Positions 10,564 to 20,684 of a stretch of DNA of 64,000 nt are shown here, one piece after another. The translations under genes were made by a program, and so were the position numbers. The notes beneath the pieces were generated by a model. The model was not told the DNA's origin, made no database searches, and was given only the letters and a program-made list of their open reading frames with translations. Within the stretch, counting starts at the first letter, position 1; each line of letters opens with the position of its first letter. The DNA is from Alitibacter langaaensis DSM 22999 (GTDB taxonomy: Bacteria; Pseudomonadota; Gammaproteobacteria; Enterobacterales; Pasteurellaceae): NCBI RefSeq assembly GCF_003096995.1, contig NZ_QENU01000002.1, forward strand, positions 180,005-244,004. Reading direction: 5' to 3'.

Positions 10564-12984
10564 ATGAACGCAAAACGCACTCAAGAACAAGAGATTCCCG
10601 TCTTGCCTTTACGCGATGTTGTCGTGTTTCCTTATATGGTTATGCCACTTTTCGTGGGACGCGATAAATCTATCCGTAGCCTTGAACATGCTATGGAAAG
10701 CGACAAGCAATTATTATTAGTCGCGCAAAAACAGGCTGAAATAGAAGATCCCCAAGTCGCCGATTTATACGAGATCGGTACGATTGTAAACATTATCCAA
10801 ATGTTGAAATTACCTGATGGCACAGTCAAAGTGCTGGTTGAGGGGAAACAGCGTGCCAATATTTTAAAAATTAATGAAGATGACTATTTTTCCGCACTGG
10901 TTGAGCCGATTAAATCGGTGTTAGGTGATGAGAAAGAATTAGAGGTCGCGCGCAAAGTGGCCTTTGGCGAATTTGAAAATTACGCTAAACAGAATAAAAA
11001 AATTCAACCAGAGATGATCGTTGCCCTATCTTCGATTGCGGATGTTGATCGCTTTGCTGATACTTTAGCAGCGCATTTACCTATCGCTTTGCGCCATAAA
11101 CAAGAAGTATTGGCTCGTTCAAGCGTGCAAGAACGCTTGGAATATTTAGTTGGCGCAATGGAGAGCGAGGCTGATTTATTACAGGTAGAAAAACGCATTC
11201 GCACCAAAGTAAAAGAGCAAATGGAGAAAACCCATCGCGATTATTACTTAAATGAGCAAATGAAGGCGATTCGTAAAGAATTAGAGGGCGATGAAGAAGC
11301 TGAGGCAGATTCAGAGGTCGATCAGTTACGCAAGAAATTAGAAGAAGCAAAATTACCTGCTGAAGCAAAAGAAAAAGTGGAAGCTGAGATCAAAAAGCTC
11401 AAAATGATGTCGCCAATGTCATCAGAAGCCACTGTGGTGCGTAGCTATATTGATTGGATGCTACAAGTGCCGTGGCATAAACGTAGCAAAGTGAAAAAAG
11501 ATATTCAAAAAGCACAAGAAATTTTGGATGCCGATCACTATGGTTTAGAACGTGTTAAAGAACGTATTTTAGAATATTTAGCAGTGCAATCGCGTTTAAA
11601 TCAGATCAAAGGACCAATCCTTTGTTTAGTGGGTCCACCTGGGGTGGGGAAAACCTCATTGGGGCAATCTATTGCCAATGCAACAGGGCGTAAATATGTG
11701 CGTATGGCATTAGGTGGCGTGCGTGATGAAGCAGAGATTCGTGGTCACCGTAAAACCTATATTGGTTCATTACCAGGTAAATTGATCCAAAAAATGGCAA
11801 AAGTAGGGGTGAAAAATCCATTATTCTTGCTTGATGAGATCGATAAAATGGCGATGGATCACCGTGGTGACCCTGCTTCAGCGCTGTTAGAAGTGTTAGA
11901 TCCAGAACAAAACACCAAATTTAATGACCATTATTTGGAAGTGGATTACGATTTGTCAGATGTGATGTTTGTCGCTACATCCAATTCGATGAACATTCCA
12001 GGACCATTGTTAGATCGTATGGAAGTGATTCGTTTAGCTGGTTATACAGAAGACGAAAAATTGAACATCGCGACTCGCCATTTAGTTGAAAAACAAATGG
12101 AGCGCAATGGCTTGAAAAAATCTGAATTGAGCATCGAAGATAGCGCAATTATCGATATTATTCGTTATTACACTCGTGAAGCGGGTGTGCGTAATTTAGA
12201 ACGAGAAATTTCTAAAATTTGTCGCAAAGCCGTAAAACAATTGTTGCTGGATAAATCATTAAAATCATTAGTCGTAAATAGTGATAATTTAAATGAGTAT
12301 CTTGGCGTGCGTCGTTTCGATTATGGTTTAGCGGATACGGAAAATCGTATCGGTGAAGTGACAGGTTTGGCGTGGACTGAAGTCGGTGGCGATTTATTAA
12401 CGATTGAAGCGGCATCTGTGATCGGCAAAGGCAAACTCACTTTCACTGGCTCATTGGGCGATGTGATGAAAGAGTCAATTCAAGCGGCAATGACTGTCGT
12501 GCGTTCTCGTGCAGAAAAATTAGGTATTACGCCTGATTTTCACGAAAAACGTGACATTCATATTCACGTTCCTGATGGTGCCACCCCGAAAGATGGACCG
12601 AGTGCAGGTATTGCAATGTGCACAGCCTTGGTTTCTTGCTTAACGGGAAATCCTGTGCGCGCCGATGTGGCAATGACTGGCGAAATTAATTTGCGCGGTA
12701 AAGTGTTGCCAATCGGTGGCTTAAAAGAGAAATTACTGGCTGCACATCGTGGTGGTATTAAAACCGTTTTAATTCCAAAAGATAATGTGAAAGATTTGGA
12801 AGAGATTCCACAAAATGCCAAAGATCAGCTGGTGATTCATGCGGTTGAAACCATTGACGAAGTCTTGACGTTAGCACTCGAAAATCCGCCGCAAGGCGTA
12901 GAATTCGTTAAGCTTTCTCCCGTGAATGCGGTGAAAGTACCACGTGCACGTAAGACATCGAAGGTGAAACCAACGGTAAATTAA
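10564..12984 (+). CDS. lon: ATP-dependent protease Lon
   Basis: Lon is the cytosolic AAA+ serine protease that removes misfolded and regulatory proteins. The 806 residues show the N-terminal LAN domain ([20 protein letters not shown]), Walker [10 protein letters not shown], Walker [11 protein letters not shown], and the catalytic dyad: Ser in [11 protein letters not shown] (about residue 680) and Lys in [18 protein letters not shown] (about 722). Length and order are standard. A sigma-32-type promoter precedes it and an inverted-uptake-word terminator follows. The hupB gene found between lon and ppiD in enterobacteria is absent. Confidence 0.97.
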   Translation: MNAKRTQEQEIPVLPLRDVVVFPYMVMPLFVGRDKSIRSLEHAMESDKQLLLVAQKQAEIEDPQVADLYEIGTIVNIIQMLKLPDGTVKVLVEGKQRANILKINEDDYFSALVEPIKSVLGDEKELEVARKVAFGEFENYAKQNKKIQPEMIVALSSIADVDRFADTLAAHLPIALRHKQEVLARSSVQERLEYLVGAMESEADLLQVEKRIRTKVKEQMEKTHRDYYLNEQMKAIRKELEGDEEAEADSEVDQLRKKLEEAKLPAEAKEKVEAEIKKLKMMSPMSSEATVVRSYIDWMLQVPWHKRSKVKKDIQKAQEILDADHYGLERVKERILEYLAVQSRLNQIKGPILCLVGPPGVGKTSLGQSIANATGRKYVRMALGGVRDEAEIRGHRKTYIGSLPGKLIQKMAKVGVKNPLFLLDEIDKMAMDHRGDPASALLEVLDPEQNTKFNDHYLEVDYDLSDVMFVATSNSMNIPGPLLDRMEVIRLAGYTEDEKLNIATRHLVEKQMERNGLKKSELSIEDSAIIDIIRYYTREAGVRNLEREISKICRKAVKQLLLDKSLKSLVVNSDNLNEYLGVRRFDYGLADTENRIGEVTGLAWTEVGGDLLTIEAASVIGKGKLTFTGSLGDVMKESIQAAMTVVRSRAEKLGITPDFHEKRDIHIHVPDGATPKDGPSAGIAMCTALVSCLTGNPVRADVAMTGEINLRGKVLPIGGLKEKLLAAHRGGIKTVLIPKDNVKDLEEIPQNAKDQLVIHAVETIDEVLTLALENPPQGVEFVKLSPVNAVKVPRARKTSKVKPTVN

Positions 12985-12996
12985 TAATGATGATAG

Positions 12997-13038
12997 AAGT
13001 GCGGTGAAAAATTTACTTATTTTTCACCGCACTTTACT
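12997..13038 (+). terminator. lon terminator from inverted uptake words
   Basis: AAGTGCGGTGAAAAA pairs with TTTTTCACCGCACTT, giving a 14- to 15-bp stem followed by TACTTTAT. Confidence 0.8.
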
Positions 13039-13080
13039 TTATAATTCCGAAGCTTATTTATAAAACATAGGAAAAACCAG

Positions 13081-14958
13081 ATGTTATTTATGGAAAAAAT
13101 GCACCACTTAGCAAGTAGCTGGGTGGCGAAAGCAATTTTAGCGGCTATTGCGATTTCATTCGTGGTTTCAGGCATGTATGGTTATTTGGGATCATCATTG
13201 GATTCATCGGCAGCAAAAGTCAATGGTGAAGAAATTAGCCAGCAACAGTTTCAACAACGTTACAATGAAGAATATCAACGCATTAGTCAGCAATTAGGTA
13301 CAACTGAATTTGCCGCGGTGGTAGATACACCTGAATTTACCAATGGTTTAAGAACGCGCGTGTTGAATGATTTAATCGATCAAGAGTTAGTGCGTCAATA
13401 TACCAAAGAATTAAATTTAGCCGTGAGCGATGACGCGATTAAACGTGCCATTGTGACAACCCCAGCATTCCAAGAAAATGGCAAATTTAGCAATGAAGCT
13501 TATCAATATATGTTGCGCAACAACAATATGAATGCGGATATGTATGCACAGTATTTGCGTGAGGCTTTACGCTTAGATCAACTACAACAAGGTTTAATTG
13601 GCACCGATTTCTTGACACCAGAACAACAAAAAGAATTTGCCAAAGCATTTTTCCAACAACGCACCGTGCGTCTGGCTAAATTTCCACTCGCGGCAGAAAT
13701 GACAAAACAAAGTGTGAGTGAGCAAGAAATTCAAGATTATTACAATAAAAATAAAAACAACTTCGCGATGCCTGAAATGGTGAAAGTTCAATATATTGAC
13801 TTAACCAAAGCCGTGGCAGAGAAAAGTATCAAAGTCACTGATGTTGAAATTCAGCAATATTATCAAGATCACAAATCTGAATTCACGACCAAAGGGCAGC
13901 AACGCCTAGCACATATTCAATTTGCAAATGAAAAAGAGGCAAATGAAGGATATGCCGCGTTACAGTCTGGTACAGATTTTGCTGAATTAGCGAAAACAAA
14001 ATCCACAGATAAATTATCCGCTAAAAATGGTGGTGATTTAGGTTGGTTAAATACGGGTGATTTGCCGAAAAACTTTGAAGATGCAGCAGCCGTGTTAGAT
14101 GTAGGGCATTATAGTGCGCCTGTTAATGTGGATGGTAGCTTCCATATTATTAAAGTTGTTGAGCGTAAAGAATCGAAAGAATTGCCACTAGATCAAGTAC
14201 GTGGTCGCATTATTGATGCGGTTCGCCAAGATTTATTAGCAAACCAATTCTATGCTATCGAAAAACAAGTGGCAGAAAAAGCCTTTGAAGATCAATCTTC
14301 TTTAGCTGCGGCAGCAGCGGTTGCAGGCGTTAAAGTTAATGAAACTGGCTATTTCAGCCGTCGTGAAATCCCTGCAGAATTGAATTTCCCTGTGGTGAGC
14401 AGTGCAATGTTTGATGGCGATGTTTCGCAAGGCAACGTGAATTCAGAGTCAATGAACGTGGGCGATCAGCATTCTATTTTAGTGCGAGTGTTAGATCACA
14501 AAGCGGAAGGCATTAAGTCATTAGATGAAGCGAAAGCCGAAATCAGCACCTTATTAACTCGCCAAAAAGCTGAGAAAGCAATGTTAGAAAGTGCGGACAA
14601 AATTGTCGCAGATTTACAACAGGGTAAAACACAAGATGAAGTGAAATTTGGTGCGGCAGAACAATGGGTTTACGCAGAAAATAAAGATCCTGCATTGAAT
14701 AATGTGATTTTTGCTATGCCAAAACCTGAAAACGGTCAACCTACTTACAAAGCGGCGCAAGCGAACAATGGCGATGTAGTGATTGTGGCTTTAGATGCGG
14801 TTAAAGAGGGCGATCCTGATGCGAAATTGTTAGAACAGTTGAACGCTCAAACTTTACAAGCGCAAGCACAAGAAGTACAAGCTAATTTAGTGAAATCATT
14901 GCGTGCTAAGGCGAAAATTGAGTTGAACGATGCTTTCTTAAAACAAGAAGCTGAATAG
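13081..14958 (+). CDS. ppiD: Peptidyl-prolyl isomerase/chaperone PpiD
   Basis: PpiD is an inner-membrane-anchored periplasmic chaperone near the Sec translocon. The 625-residue protein has one N-terminal transmembrane helix (about 17-36), a SurA-like N-terminal chaperone region beginning AAKVNGEEISQQQFQQRY, a PpiC/parvulin domain (about 265-365, with GGDLGWLNTGDLPKNFEDA), and a C-terminal helical region. The start has AGGAAAA upstream. It lies 96 bases behind lon as in other gammaproteobacteria. Confidence 0.93.
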   Translation: MLFMEKMHHLASSWVAKAILAAIAISFVVSGMYGYLGSSLDSSAAKVNGEEISQQQFQQRYNEEYQRISQQLGTTEFAAVVDTPEFTNGLRTRVLNDLIDQELVRQYTKELNLAVSDDAIKRAIVTTPAFQENGKFSNEAYQYMLRNNNMNADMYAQYLREALRLDQLQQGLIGTDFLTPEQQKEFAKAFFQQRTVRLAKFPLAAEMTKQSVSEQEIQDYYNKNKNNFAMPEMVKVQYIDLTKAVAEKSIKVTDVEIQQYYQDHKSEFTTKGQQRLAHIQFANEKEANEGYAALQSGTDFAELAKTKSTDKLSAKNGGDLGWLNTGDLPKNFEDAAAVLDVGHYSAPVNVDGSFHIIKVVERKESKELPLDQVRGRIIDAVRQDLLANQFYAIEKQVAEKAFEDQSSLAAAAAVAGVKVNETGYFSRREIPAELNFPVVSSAMFDGDVSQGNVNSESMNVGDQHSILVRVLDHKAEGIKSLDEAKAEISTLLTRQKAEKAMLESADKIVADLQQGKTQDEVKFGAAEQWVYAENKDPALNNVIFAMPKPENGQPTYKAAQANNGDVVIVALDAVKEGDPDAKLLEQLNAQTLQAQAQEVQANLVKSLRAKAKIELNDAFLKQEAE

Positions 14959-14975
14959 TTCACCAGCTAAATATA

Positions 14976-15001
14976 AGCCGCTGTTTTCAGTGGCTTTTTT
15001 A
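14976..15001 (+). terminator. ppiD terminator
   Basis: AGCCGCTG and CAGTGGCT form a stem with one mismatch, followed by TTTTTTATT. Confidence 0.8.
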
Positions 15002-15103
15002 TTAGCCTAAAATCAAATCTTTTTACTCAGATGATTGCGCTGCGATAAGCTCTGATTTTTTCGCATCAATTTTCAAAATTAGCTAGTTTTTGACCGCACT
15101 TTA

Positions 15104-15112
15104 TGGTATAAA
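15104..15112 (+). promoter_or_regulatory. Extended -10 promoter of rpsB
   Basis: TGGTATAAA is an extended -10 element followed by the GC-rich discriminator AGGCGCCG, typical of stringently controlled ribosomal promoters. The -35 region is weak. Confidence 0.5.
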
Positions 15113-15177
15113 AGGCGCCGTCATTTTGTCTAAACAATTTGATAAATTTAAACTTAAATAACACACACATATCGAAA

Positions 15178-15236
15178 CGGTAAATCGGGGTGCCAAACGG
15201 TCGATTTACTTGGTATGTGGAGGCTCAACCCCAATA
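15178..15236 (+). promoter_or_regulatory. Ribosomal protein S2 autoregulatory leader
   Basis: The rpsB 5'UTR holds a perfect stem GTAAATCG (15180-15187) with CGATTTAC (15202-15209). Conserved-looking outer elements are GGGGTGCCAA (15187-15196) and TTGGTA...CCCC (to 15232), which can pair across it as a pseudoknot. This is the arrangement known for the S2-binding rpsB leader of gammaproteobacteria. The assignment rests on this pattern, not on a covariance search. Confidence 0.55.
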
Positions 15237-15249
15237 AAAGGAAAATATT

Positions 15250-15975
15250 ATGGCACAAGTTTCAATGCGCGACATGATTAACGCAGGCGTACATTTCGGT
15301 CACCAAACTCGTTACTGGAACCCAAAAATGAAACCATTCATTTTCGGTGCTCGTAACGGTGTTCATATCGTAAACCTTGAAAAAACCCTTCCGTTATTCA
15401 ACGAAGCATTAGCTGAATTAACTCGCATCGCGAACAACAACGGTAAAATCTTATTCGTTGGTACAAAACGTGCAGCAAGCGAAGCAGTAAAAGCAGCAGC
15501 AGTAGATTGCCAACAATTCTATGTAAACCACCGTTGGTTAGGTGGTATGTTGACTAACTGGAAAACAGTTCGTCAATCAATCAAACGTTTAAAAGATTTC
15601 GAAACTCAATCTCAAGACGGTACATTTGACAAATTAACCAAAAAAGAAGCGTTAGATCGCACTCGCGAAATGGCTAAATTAGAATTAAGCCTTGGCGGTA
15701 TCAAAGATATGGCAGGTCTTCCTGATGCAATTTTCGTAATCGGTGCAGATTATGAACATATCGCAATCAAAGAAGCGAACAACCTTGGTATCCCAGTATT
15801 CGCCGTTGTTGATACAAACGCTAGCCCAGACGGCGTTGATTTCTTGATCCCAGGAAACGACGACGCAACTCGCGCGATCCAATTATATTTAACAGCAGCA
15901 GCAGAAGCCGTTAAAGAAGGTCGTAAAGCTGAAGCAGCAGTTGAAGAAAAATTTGCTGAAGAAGCTGCAGAGTAA
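15250..15975 (+). CDS. rpsB: 30S ribosomal protein S2
   Basis: S2 is assembled late on the 30S head-body junction. The 241 residues begin [20 protein letters not shown] and contain the coiled-coil region and [12 protein letters not shown], both typical. It is followed by tsf with an intercistronic hairpin between them, the widely conserved order. Confidence 0.98.
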   Translation: MAQVSMRDMINAGVHFGHQTRYWNPKMKPFIFGARNGVHIVNLEKTLPLFNEALAELTRIANNNGKILFVGTKRAASEAVKAAAVDCQQFYVNHRWLGGMLTNWKTVRQSIKRLKDFETQSQDGTFDKLTKKEALDRTREMAKLELSLGGIKDMAGLPDAIFVIGADYEHIAIKEANNLGIPVFAVVDTNASPDGVDFLIPGNDDATRAIQLYLTAAAEAVKEGRKAEAAVEEKFAEEAAE

Positions 15976-16005
15976 TCTGGCACTGTAATAGGCAAGCCCT
16001 ATATA

Positions 16006-16034
16006 AAACAGGGGGCGTTCAGTTCCCTGTTTTA
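16006..16034 (+). terminator. Attenuator between rpsB and tsf
   Basis: AAAACAGGGGGCGTTCAG TTCCCTGTTTT makes a hairpin with a short T-rich tail. An internal partial terminator between rpsB and tsf is expected from other species. Confidence 0.65.
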
Positions 16035-16125
16035 CTTTCAAATATCAGAATTCATTAAAGTGCGGTCAAATTTTGTAAATTTTAAGATTTACCGTATTTC
16101 ATATCAAAATCTAGAGGACATAAAA

Positions 16126-16977
16126 ATGGCTGAAATCACAGCATCATTAGTTAAAGAACTTCGTGAACGTACTGGCGCAGGTATGATGGAATGTAAAAAA
16201 GCGTTAGTGGAAGCGAATGGTGATATCGAATTAGCAATTGATAACATGCGTAAATCAGGTCAAGCGAAAGCGGCTAAAAAAGCAGGTCGTGTAGCCGCTG
16301 AAGGTGTTATCCTTGCGCGTATTGGCGAAGGTTTCGGTGTATTAGTTGAAATGAACTGTGAAACTGACTTCGTAGCAAAAGATGCTGGTTTCTTAGGTTT
16401 AGCAAATGAAGTGGCTGATTATGCGTTAGCAAACAAAGGCACCACAATTGAAGCATTAGCCGCACAATTTGAAGAAAAACGTGCAGCATTAGTGGCTAAA
16501 ATTGGTGAAAACATGACAATTCGTCGTATTAAATATTTAGACGGTCAAGTGATTGCACAATACTTACACGGCGCGAAAATCGGTGTGTTAGTGGCTGGTG
16601 CAGGTTCACAAGATGAACTCAAAAAAGTCGCAATGCACGTTGCAGCATCTAAACCTGAATTCGTGAATCCAGAAGATGTTTCCGCTGAAGTTGTTGCTCA
16701 CGAACGTCAAATCCAAATCGACATCGCTATTAACTCTGGTAAACCAAAAGAAATCGCAGAGAAAATGGTTGAAGGTCGCATGAAAAAATTCACTGGCGAA
16801 GTGTCATTAACAGGTCAAGCATTCGTTATGGATCCTTCACAAACTGTAGGCGACTACTTAAAATCAGTAGGCACTTCAGTTTCTAACTTTATTCGTTTAG
16901 AAGTGGGTGAAGGTATCGAGAAAGTCGAAGAAGATTTCGCTGCTGAAGTAGCTAAAATCACTGGTGGCAACGCTTAA
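16126..16977 (+). CDS. tsf: Translation elongation factor Ts
   Basis: EF-Ts exchanges GDP on EF-Tu. I chose the ATG giving [20 protein letters not shown] (283 aa), preceded by AGAGGACAT; the longer open frame upstream is untranslated leader with an uptake word. Signatures are [11 protein letters not shown], the conserved [11 protein letters not shown] loop (TDFVA contacts EF-Tu) and the coiled coil near the C-terminus. Confidence 0.98.
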   Translation: MAEITASLVKELRERTGAGMMECKKALVEANGDIELAIDNMRKSGQAKAAKKAGRVAAEGVILARIGEGFGVLVEMNCETDFVAKDAGFLGLANEVADYALANKGTTIEALAAQFEEKRAALVAKIGENMTIRRIKYLDGQVIAQYLHGAKIGVLVAGAGSQDELKKVAMHVAASKPEFVNPEDVSAEVVAHERQIQIDIAINSGKPKEIAEKMVEGRMKKFTGEVSLTGQAFVMDPSQTVGDYLKSVGTSVSNFIRLEVGEGIEKVEEDFAAEVAKITGGNA

Positions 16978-16999
16978 TTTTTTCGATAAAAAATAGACA

Positions 17000-17024
17000 A
17001 AGCAGGCTTTATGCCTGCTTTTTG
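17000..17024 (+). terminator. tsf terminator
   Basis: AAGCAGGC and GCCTGCTT form a hairpin followed by TTTG. This is the last core-genome signal before the accessory island. Confidence 0.85.
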
Positions 17025-17200
17025 TTTGTCTGGAGAAAATTTTTGCATAATCGAAATAGGAAAGTAGATTATTATTAATAAGGGGATAAAATATATAACT
17101 AAAGTGCGGTGAGAATTAAAGAAGTTTTACTATGAATGAAATGATCGCTATGCTTAGTCAACTAAATAAAACTATTTTTTAGGATTTACAGTTTCATTAA

Positions 17201-17893
17201 TTTATCTTTCCTATATCTGTAATATTTATTTTTGAAAAATACCCACAACAGAATTTTGCCAACTTACTGAAATATATTGAAAAATGGTTTATTATCCGCC
17301 ACTTGACAGATAGCCCAGCAACTAATCGTTTGGATGAAATCTTTATTCGAGCAACAAAAACGCAACATAACGAATATAATGAGAAAATTCTATTGAATGA
17401 ATTGAAAAAAGAATTACCTTTACAAGAACGAATCGAAGAAGCATTGCAAAGCAAGACATTATATGATGATAATCCAGCTTTAATACGTTATATTTTAATC
17501 TACTTAGAACAACAATACCGTACAGCTGAAAACCAAGTAGATTTTTGGGCGATCAATGAGAAAGGAAAAACAATTTGGTCGGTGGAGCATATTTATCCGC
17601 AAAAGCCCAAAGAAGATGAATGGCATGAGAATTGTAAAGAAAGATTGCACTCTTTGGGAAATCTAACTTTGTCCGCTTATAATAGTAATTTGTCTAACCG
17701 ATCATTTAATGAAAAGGCTGAAGTGAAAGACGAAAAGGGGAATGATATTGGTTTAAAAAGTGGAAATGTGAAAATCAACGATTATTTACTTAATAAAGAT
17801 AAGTGGTATCTTGAGTATATTGAAGAACGTGGTAAGCAATTAAAAGAGACCCTTTTAGAATATATCACTCCAATGTATGATAAATTAATATAG
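17201..17893 (+). pseudogene. 5'-truncated DUF262/DUF1524 (GmrSD-like) nuclease
   Basis: The frame is open from 17201, after an in-frame TAA, with no credible start; from about 17237 it reads KYPQQNFANLLKYIEKWF and continues to the stop. The C-terminal part carries the DUF1524 HNH-type motif: VEHIYPQ, then LHSLGNLTL and LSNRSF. Full-length members (modification-dependent defence nucleases of the GmrSD type) have an N-terminal DUF262 domain of over 300 residues, missing here. A Neisseria-type uptake word and hairpin sit immediately downstream, so the 3' end of the gene was probably imported as a transformed fragment. It is very unlikely to work as a defence system. Confidence 0.75.
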
Positions 17894-17902
17894 CATTATC
17901 AA

Positions 17903-17935
17903 TTGCCGCCTGGACTTCAGACGGCATTCTTTTTT
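17903..17935 (+). terminator. Neisserial DUS hairpin terminator
   Basis: TTCAGACGGCAT (17916-17927) is the exact reverse complement of the Neisseria AT-DUS. It pairs with the imperfect upstream TGCCGCCTG and is followed by a T-run, the usual Neisseria terminator architecture. Confidence 0.75.
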
Positions 17936-18747
17936 ACTTATTCCTTCAAAGAACACTCCACAACTTGCAGATTATTCTATTCATATCCAACATTAAGAAA
18001 TAGGTATTACTTTAAATACTCACTCTGGGTATCTAGATGAGCTCCACCTATTGCTTAAAGCATTGATGAAATTTTTGTATAACAAAACTAGTCTTAAAAT
18101 TTGGTTTATTTTGTCTTGAAATTAACTAATAATATTAAAATTAGAAAATTGATTTTATTATCTGCCTACCTATCTTATTTTAACTACTTACTAAGAGTAA
18201 AGCGGTGAACAAACTGAAACTGTATTAACACAGACGTTGTGTCTTCCGGGTTCGATTACGGCAAAAGAAGATATTATTGTTGGAACGGCATTGCTTGATT
18301 CACAAATTCAAACGGTCAATGTGGAAGTGAGGGATATTGTTAAAAAGTGGCAGTTTTAGCTACGTTGGAAATAAACCATAATATCAATAAATTGAATTAT
18401 CCTGATATTGGTAACTACCTTCTTTAGTTTTACTATCATTTAATCTTGTTGGTGCCGAAATAAATAAAAAAGCCTTATAAAATAAGGCTTCTCTTGGGAT
18501 TTTGCTATTCTCTTACACAGAACTTAGAACGGTTGTTTCTATATCATTTATAAAATGTAAATTATAAAATGCTTTAAAATCAATCAATTAAATATTAACT
18601 TGTCAAAATTGAAGTGTGAATACGTAAAAATAAAGAATAAAAAGACTAGATTTCAGATTTTATTTTTACACAATGTACTTACTATAAAATACCAAACAGA
18701 TAATATTTGTCTATAAATTCATTGAGTTGATTATGCCATTTTTACAC
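17936..18747. other. Gene-poor AT-rich debris
   Basis: I see no intact gene here. A frame at about 18203-18359 on + reads SGEQTETVLTQTLCLPGS and ends DIVKKWQF before a TAG; it has no start and looks like the tail of a lost gene that I do not recognise. A hairpin AGCCTTATAAAATAAGGCT lies at 18471-18490. The rest is AT-rich without repeats that I can see. Confidence 0.6.
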
Positions 18748-18960
18748 TTATTGACTAATCACGATTAAATCCATCTCATCAGTCAGTAACTTTTCAAAAG
18801 TTGACACAATATCAATGTTGGGGAACCATGCTAATGCCCGAGTGGTTGAACGCTCAAAAAATTTTATCACGTTAAACCGATGATCATTTTTAAAAAAGGG
18901 AACGTGGAAAATACGGGTAGAATACCCACTCCCCACAATGGCAACATTAATTTTCTTCAT
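18748..18960 (-). pseudogene. N-terminal fragment of a Gfo/Idh/MocA oxidoreductase
   Basis: The 70 residues begin MKKINVAIVGSGYSTRIFH, a Rossmann NAD(P)-binding start of the Gfo/Idh/MocA family, and reach the end of the second beta-alpha unit (DLIVIS). They then stop, whereas full members have about 340 residues. No continuation was found in other frames downstream. Start and RBS (AAGGAT) are preserved, so a short peptide could still be made, but catalysis is impossible. Confidence 0.7.
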
Positions 18961-19055
18961 ATTTGGCTATCCTTAATTAATAAAATTGTGGCGAGTATAA
19001 GATCGTTTCTATCTATCCGCCATTTAGGTTATTTATACAAAATATCTAAATAGAT

Positions 19056-19742
19056 TTAACTTTTGACATCTTTTTTCCTAAATAAAAAGAACCAAACCAA
19101 AAATCTTGTGCTGTAAGCCAGTGCAATTAAAATCGCAAGAAAGTCAAAATAAAAGACCGCTTGCGGTTCATCATAATTGAAATAGGCAAAATCTACTTGT
19201 AGCAATAAATAGGGTAACAACTCTCGTTGCACAAAAACGAAAATACCATAAGCGGCAATAATCAGCCAACAAGCTGGAATAAGCCTGCGTGCAAGCCAAT
19301 GTTCAAGATCTAAACGGTAGCCATTTGCGAATAAATTAGCAATAGGTTTCCAATGTAACCCCAAATGTACACCCACTAAAATTTGCAACCAATGGGTGCT
19401 GGTCATATGAATTTTTCGCATTAAATCTGTGGTAGAGTGGAATAGCATTTCCACCAATAGATGTTTAGAAAGCATAATGCCACTGATACAAGCGGTTAAA
19501 AATAACAAAAAAGTTGAAAAATTGACCGCACTTTGCAAAATGCGATAGCTGTTATAACTGCCTGAAAAGGTCTTTTTGAGCCACCATGTATTCAGTGAAA
19601 GATGTGAGATAATCAAAGCAAAAAAGACCAAGCCGAGCCATTCGTGCGTGATTTCTTCATAAAGATGATAGCCAAAAAGAGAAAGCAATATTGCCGTTAG
19701 AACCAAATCTTGAGCGAGTTGGAGGAGATATTTTTTCTTCAT
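19056..19742 (-). CDS. DUF4405-type (cytochrome b-like) membrane protein
   Basis: From the ATG giving MKKKYLLQLAQDLVLTAILL the product has 228 residues with about five to six hydrophobic helices. Several helices carry histidines (GYHLYEEITHEWLG, IISHLSLN, MTSTHWLQILVGVHLGLHW), the layout of bis-heme b561/DUF4405 proteins. It lies 49 bases behind a truncated flavodoxin-family gene, and flavodoxin-DUF4405 pairs are usual in this family, so an electron-transfer role is inferred. It contains both an Actinobacillus-type (19488-19496) and a Haemophilus-type (19525-19533) uptake word. Confidence 0.65.
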   Translation of the reverse strand: MKKKYLLQLAQDLVLTAILLSLFGYHLYEEITHEWLGLVFFALIISHLSLNTWWLKKTFSGSYNSYRILQSAVNFSTFLLFLTACISGIMLSKHLLVEMLFHSTTDLMRKIHMTSTHWLQILVGVHLGLHWKPIANLFANGYRLDLEHWLARRLIPACWLIIAAYGIFVFVQRELLPYLLLQVDFAYFNYDEPQAVFYFDFLAILIALAYSTRFLVWFFLFRKKDVKS

Positions 19743-19791
19743 AAAATTGAAATTTAAATGGTAGGGACATACGCTGTGTGCCCCTACATTT

Positions 19792-20090
19792 TTATTTTGT
19801 ATAACCATTTTCGGTTAAGAATTTAGCTAATCTTTTTTCCACTTGTTGTTCAGCCCTTACCGTTTTATGCAAATACGCCTCAAAACCGTTTTTCACGTTG
19901 GCTTGTGGTTGAAGTTGCTGAATATCTTTATCCGTTCCACCCAAACGACTGCCACCGTGACCAACCACCGGCACAATATTTTTCCCACTAAAGTCTACTT
20001 GCTCGAGCAAAGAATAAAGCGCCATTGGCATTTTGTACCACCAAATCGGATAGACCAAAAATACCGTATCTACATCGGTTATCATGCCAA
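19792..20090 (-). pseudogene. 3' part of a flavodoxin-family gene, cut by an IS1-like remnant
   Basis: The reading frame gives DTVFLVYPIWWYKMP, then NIVPVVGHGGSRLGG and a normal C-terminus ending TENGYTK. These are the central and C-terminal parts of a flavodoxin/NAD(P)H-oxidoreductase fold. The N-terminal FMN phosphate loop is missing: upstream of about 20085-20095 the DNA turns into a transposase frame on the other strand. What remains (about 95 residues) lacks FMN binding and is presumably inactive. Confidence 0.7.
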
Positions 20091-20441
20091 GACAAGTGAA
20101 ATCGTGGCATTTGTTTGGGGCAAACGTGATTTGCAAACCGCTTTGGCTTTAAAGCAGCGTTTAAAAGCACTCAAAGTAAGCTATGAACGTATTGCCTGCG
20201 ATAATTGGGATGCTTTTGTAAATGCGTTTTCTGATACCGGTGACCAATGGGTGGGTAAGCAACATACTAAAGCGATTGAGGGTAATAACTGTCGGATTCG
20301 GCACAGATTAAGTAGAGCCGTCAGGTGCAGTTGCTGTTTTTCCAAATCAATGTTTTATCATGTTAAATCTTTTAATATTGGATTTTAGGCAATCAATCAT
20401 CCCAAACAAATTTAACCCAGCACACTTTTCAGGACACCACC
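20080..20441 (+). mobile_element. IS1-family remnant with one terminal repeat
   Basis: On + the frame from about 20085 reads KTSEIVAFVWGKRDLQTALA and later GKQHTKAIEGNNCRIRHRL and CCFSKSMFYHVK, the C-terminal half of an IS1-type transposase. A TAG at 20386 interrupts the last few codons. CCAGCACACTTTTCAGGACACCACC at 20417-20441 looks like the right terminal repeat. The left half was lost at the junction with the flavodoxin gene. It is inactive. Confidence 0.65.
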
Positions 20442-20471
20442 AATGTTTTAAATAAATAAGGAAATATGCAA

Positions 20472-20684
20472 ATGAATAAATTAACAGCAGGTCGCCCAAG
20501 CGCAACTAAAAGCAAACTTTCTGTTGCTGATGTCAGCGAGCAAGAGCGTATTAAGCGGATTAGCTTTGATATGACAGAAGCCAATCATCGTGAACTAAAA
20601 AAATATGCGGCGGAACAGGGCGCAACCATTCGGGAAGTGCTGAATGGTTTAATTGATGAGTTATTGGCGAAAAAGAAAAAATAA
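20472..20684 (+). CDS. ParG-like ribbon-helix-helix protein
   Basis: This 70-residue protein begins MNKLTAGRPSATKSKLSVAD, has a basic disordered N-terminus and an RHH core (RIKRISFDMTEANHRELKKY). It ends in a lysine run. This is the size and layout of plasmid partition regulators of the ParG class. I use the second ATG because AAGGAA is better spaced from it. No ParA partner or plasmid replication gene is nearby, so it is an orphan that probably arrived with a small plasmid. Confidence 0.55.
   Translation: MNKLTAGRPSATKSKLSVADVSEQERIKRISFDMTEANHRELKKYAAEQGATIREVLNGLIDELLAKKKK

Noticed and set aside
19843..20079. N-terminal part of the + frame that ends in the IS1-like transposase
   Set aside because: This part is antisense to the flavodoxin fragment; transposase similarity begins only near 20085.
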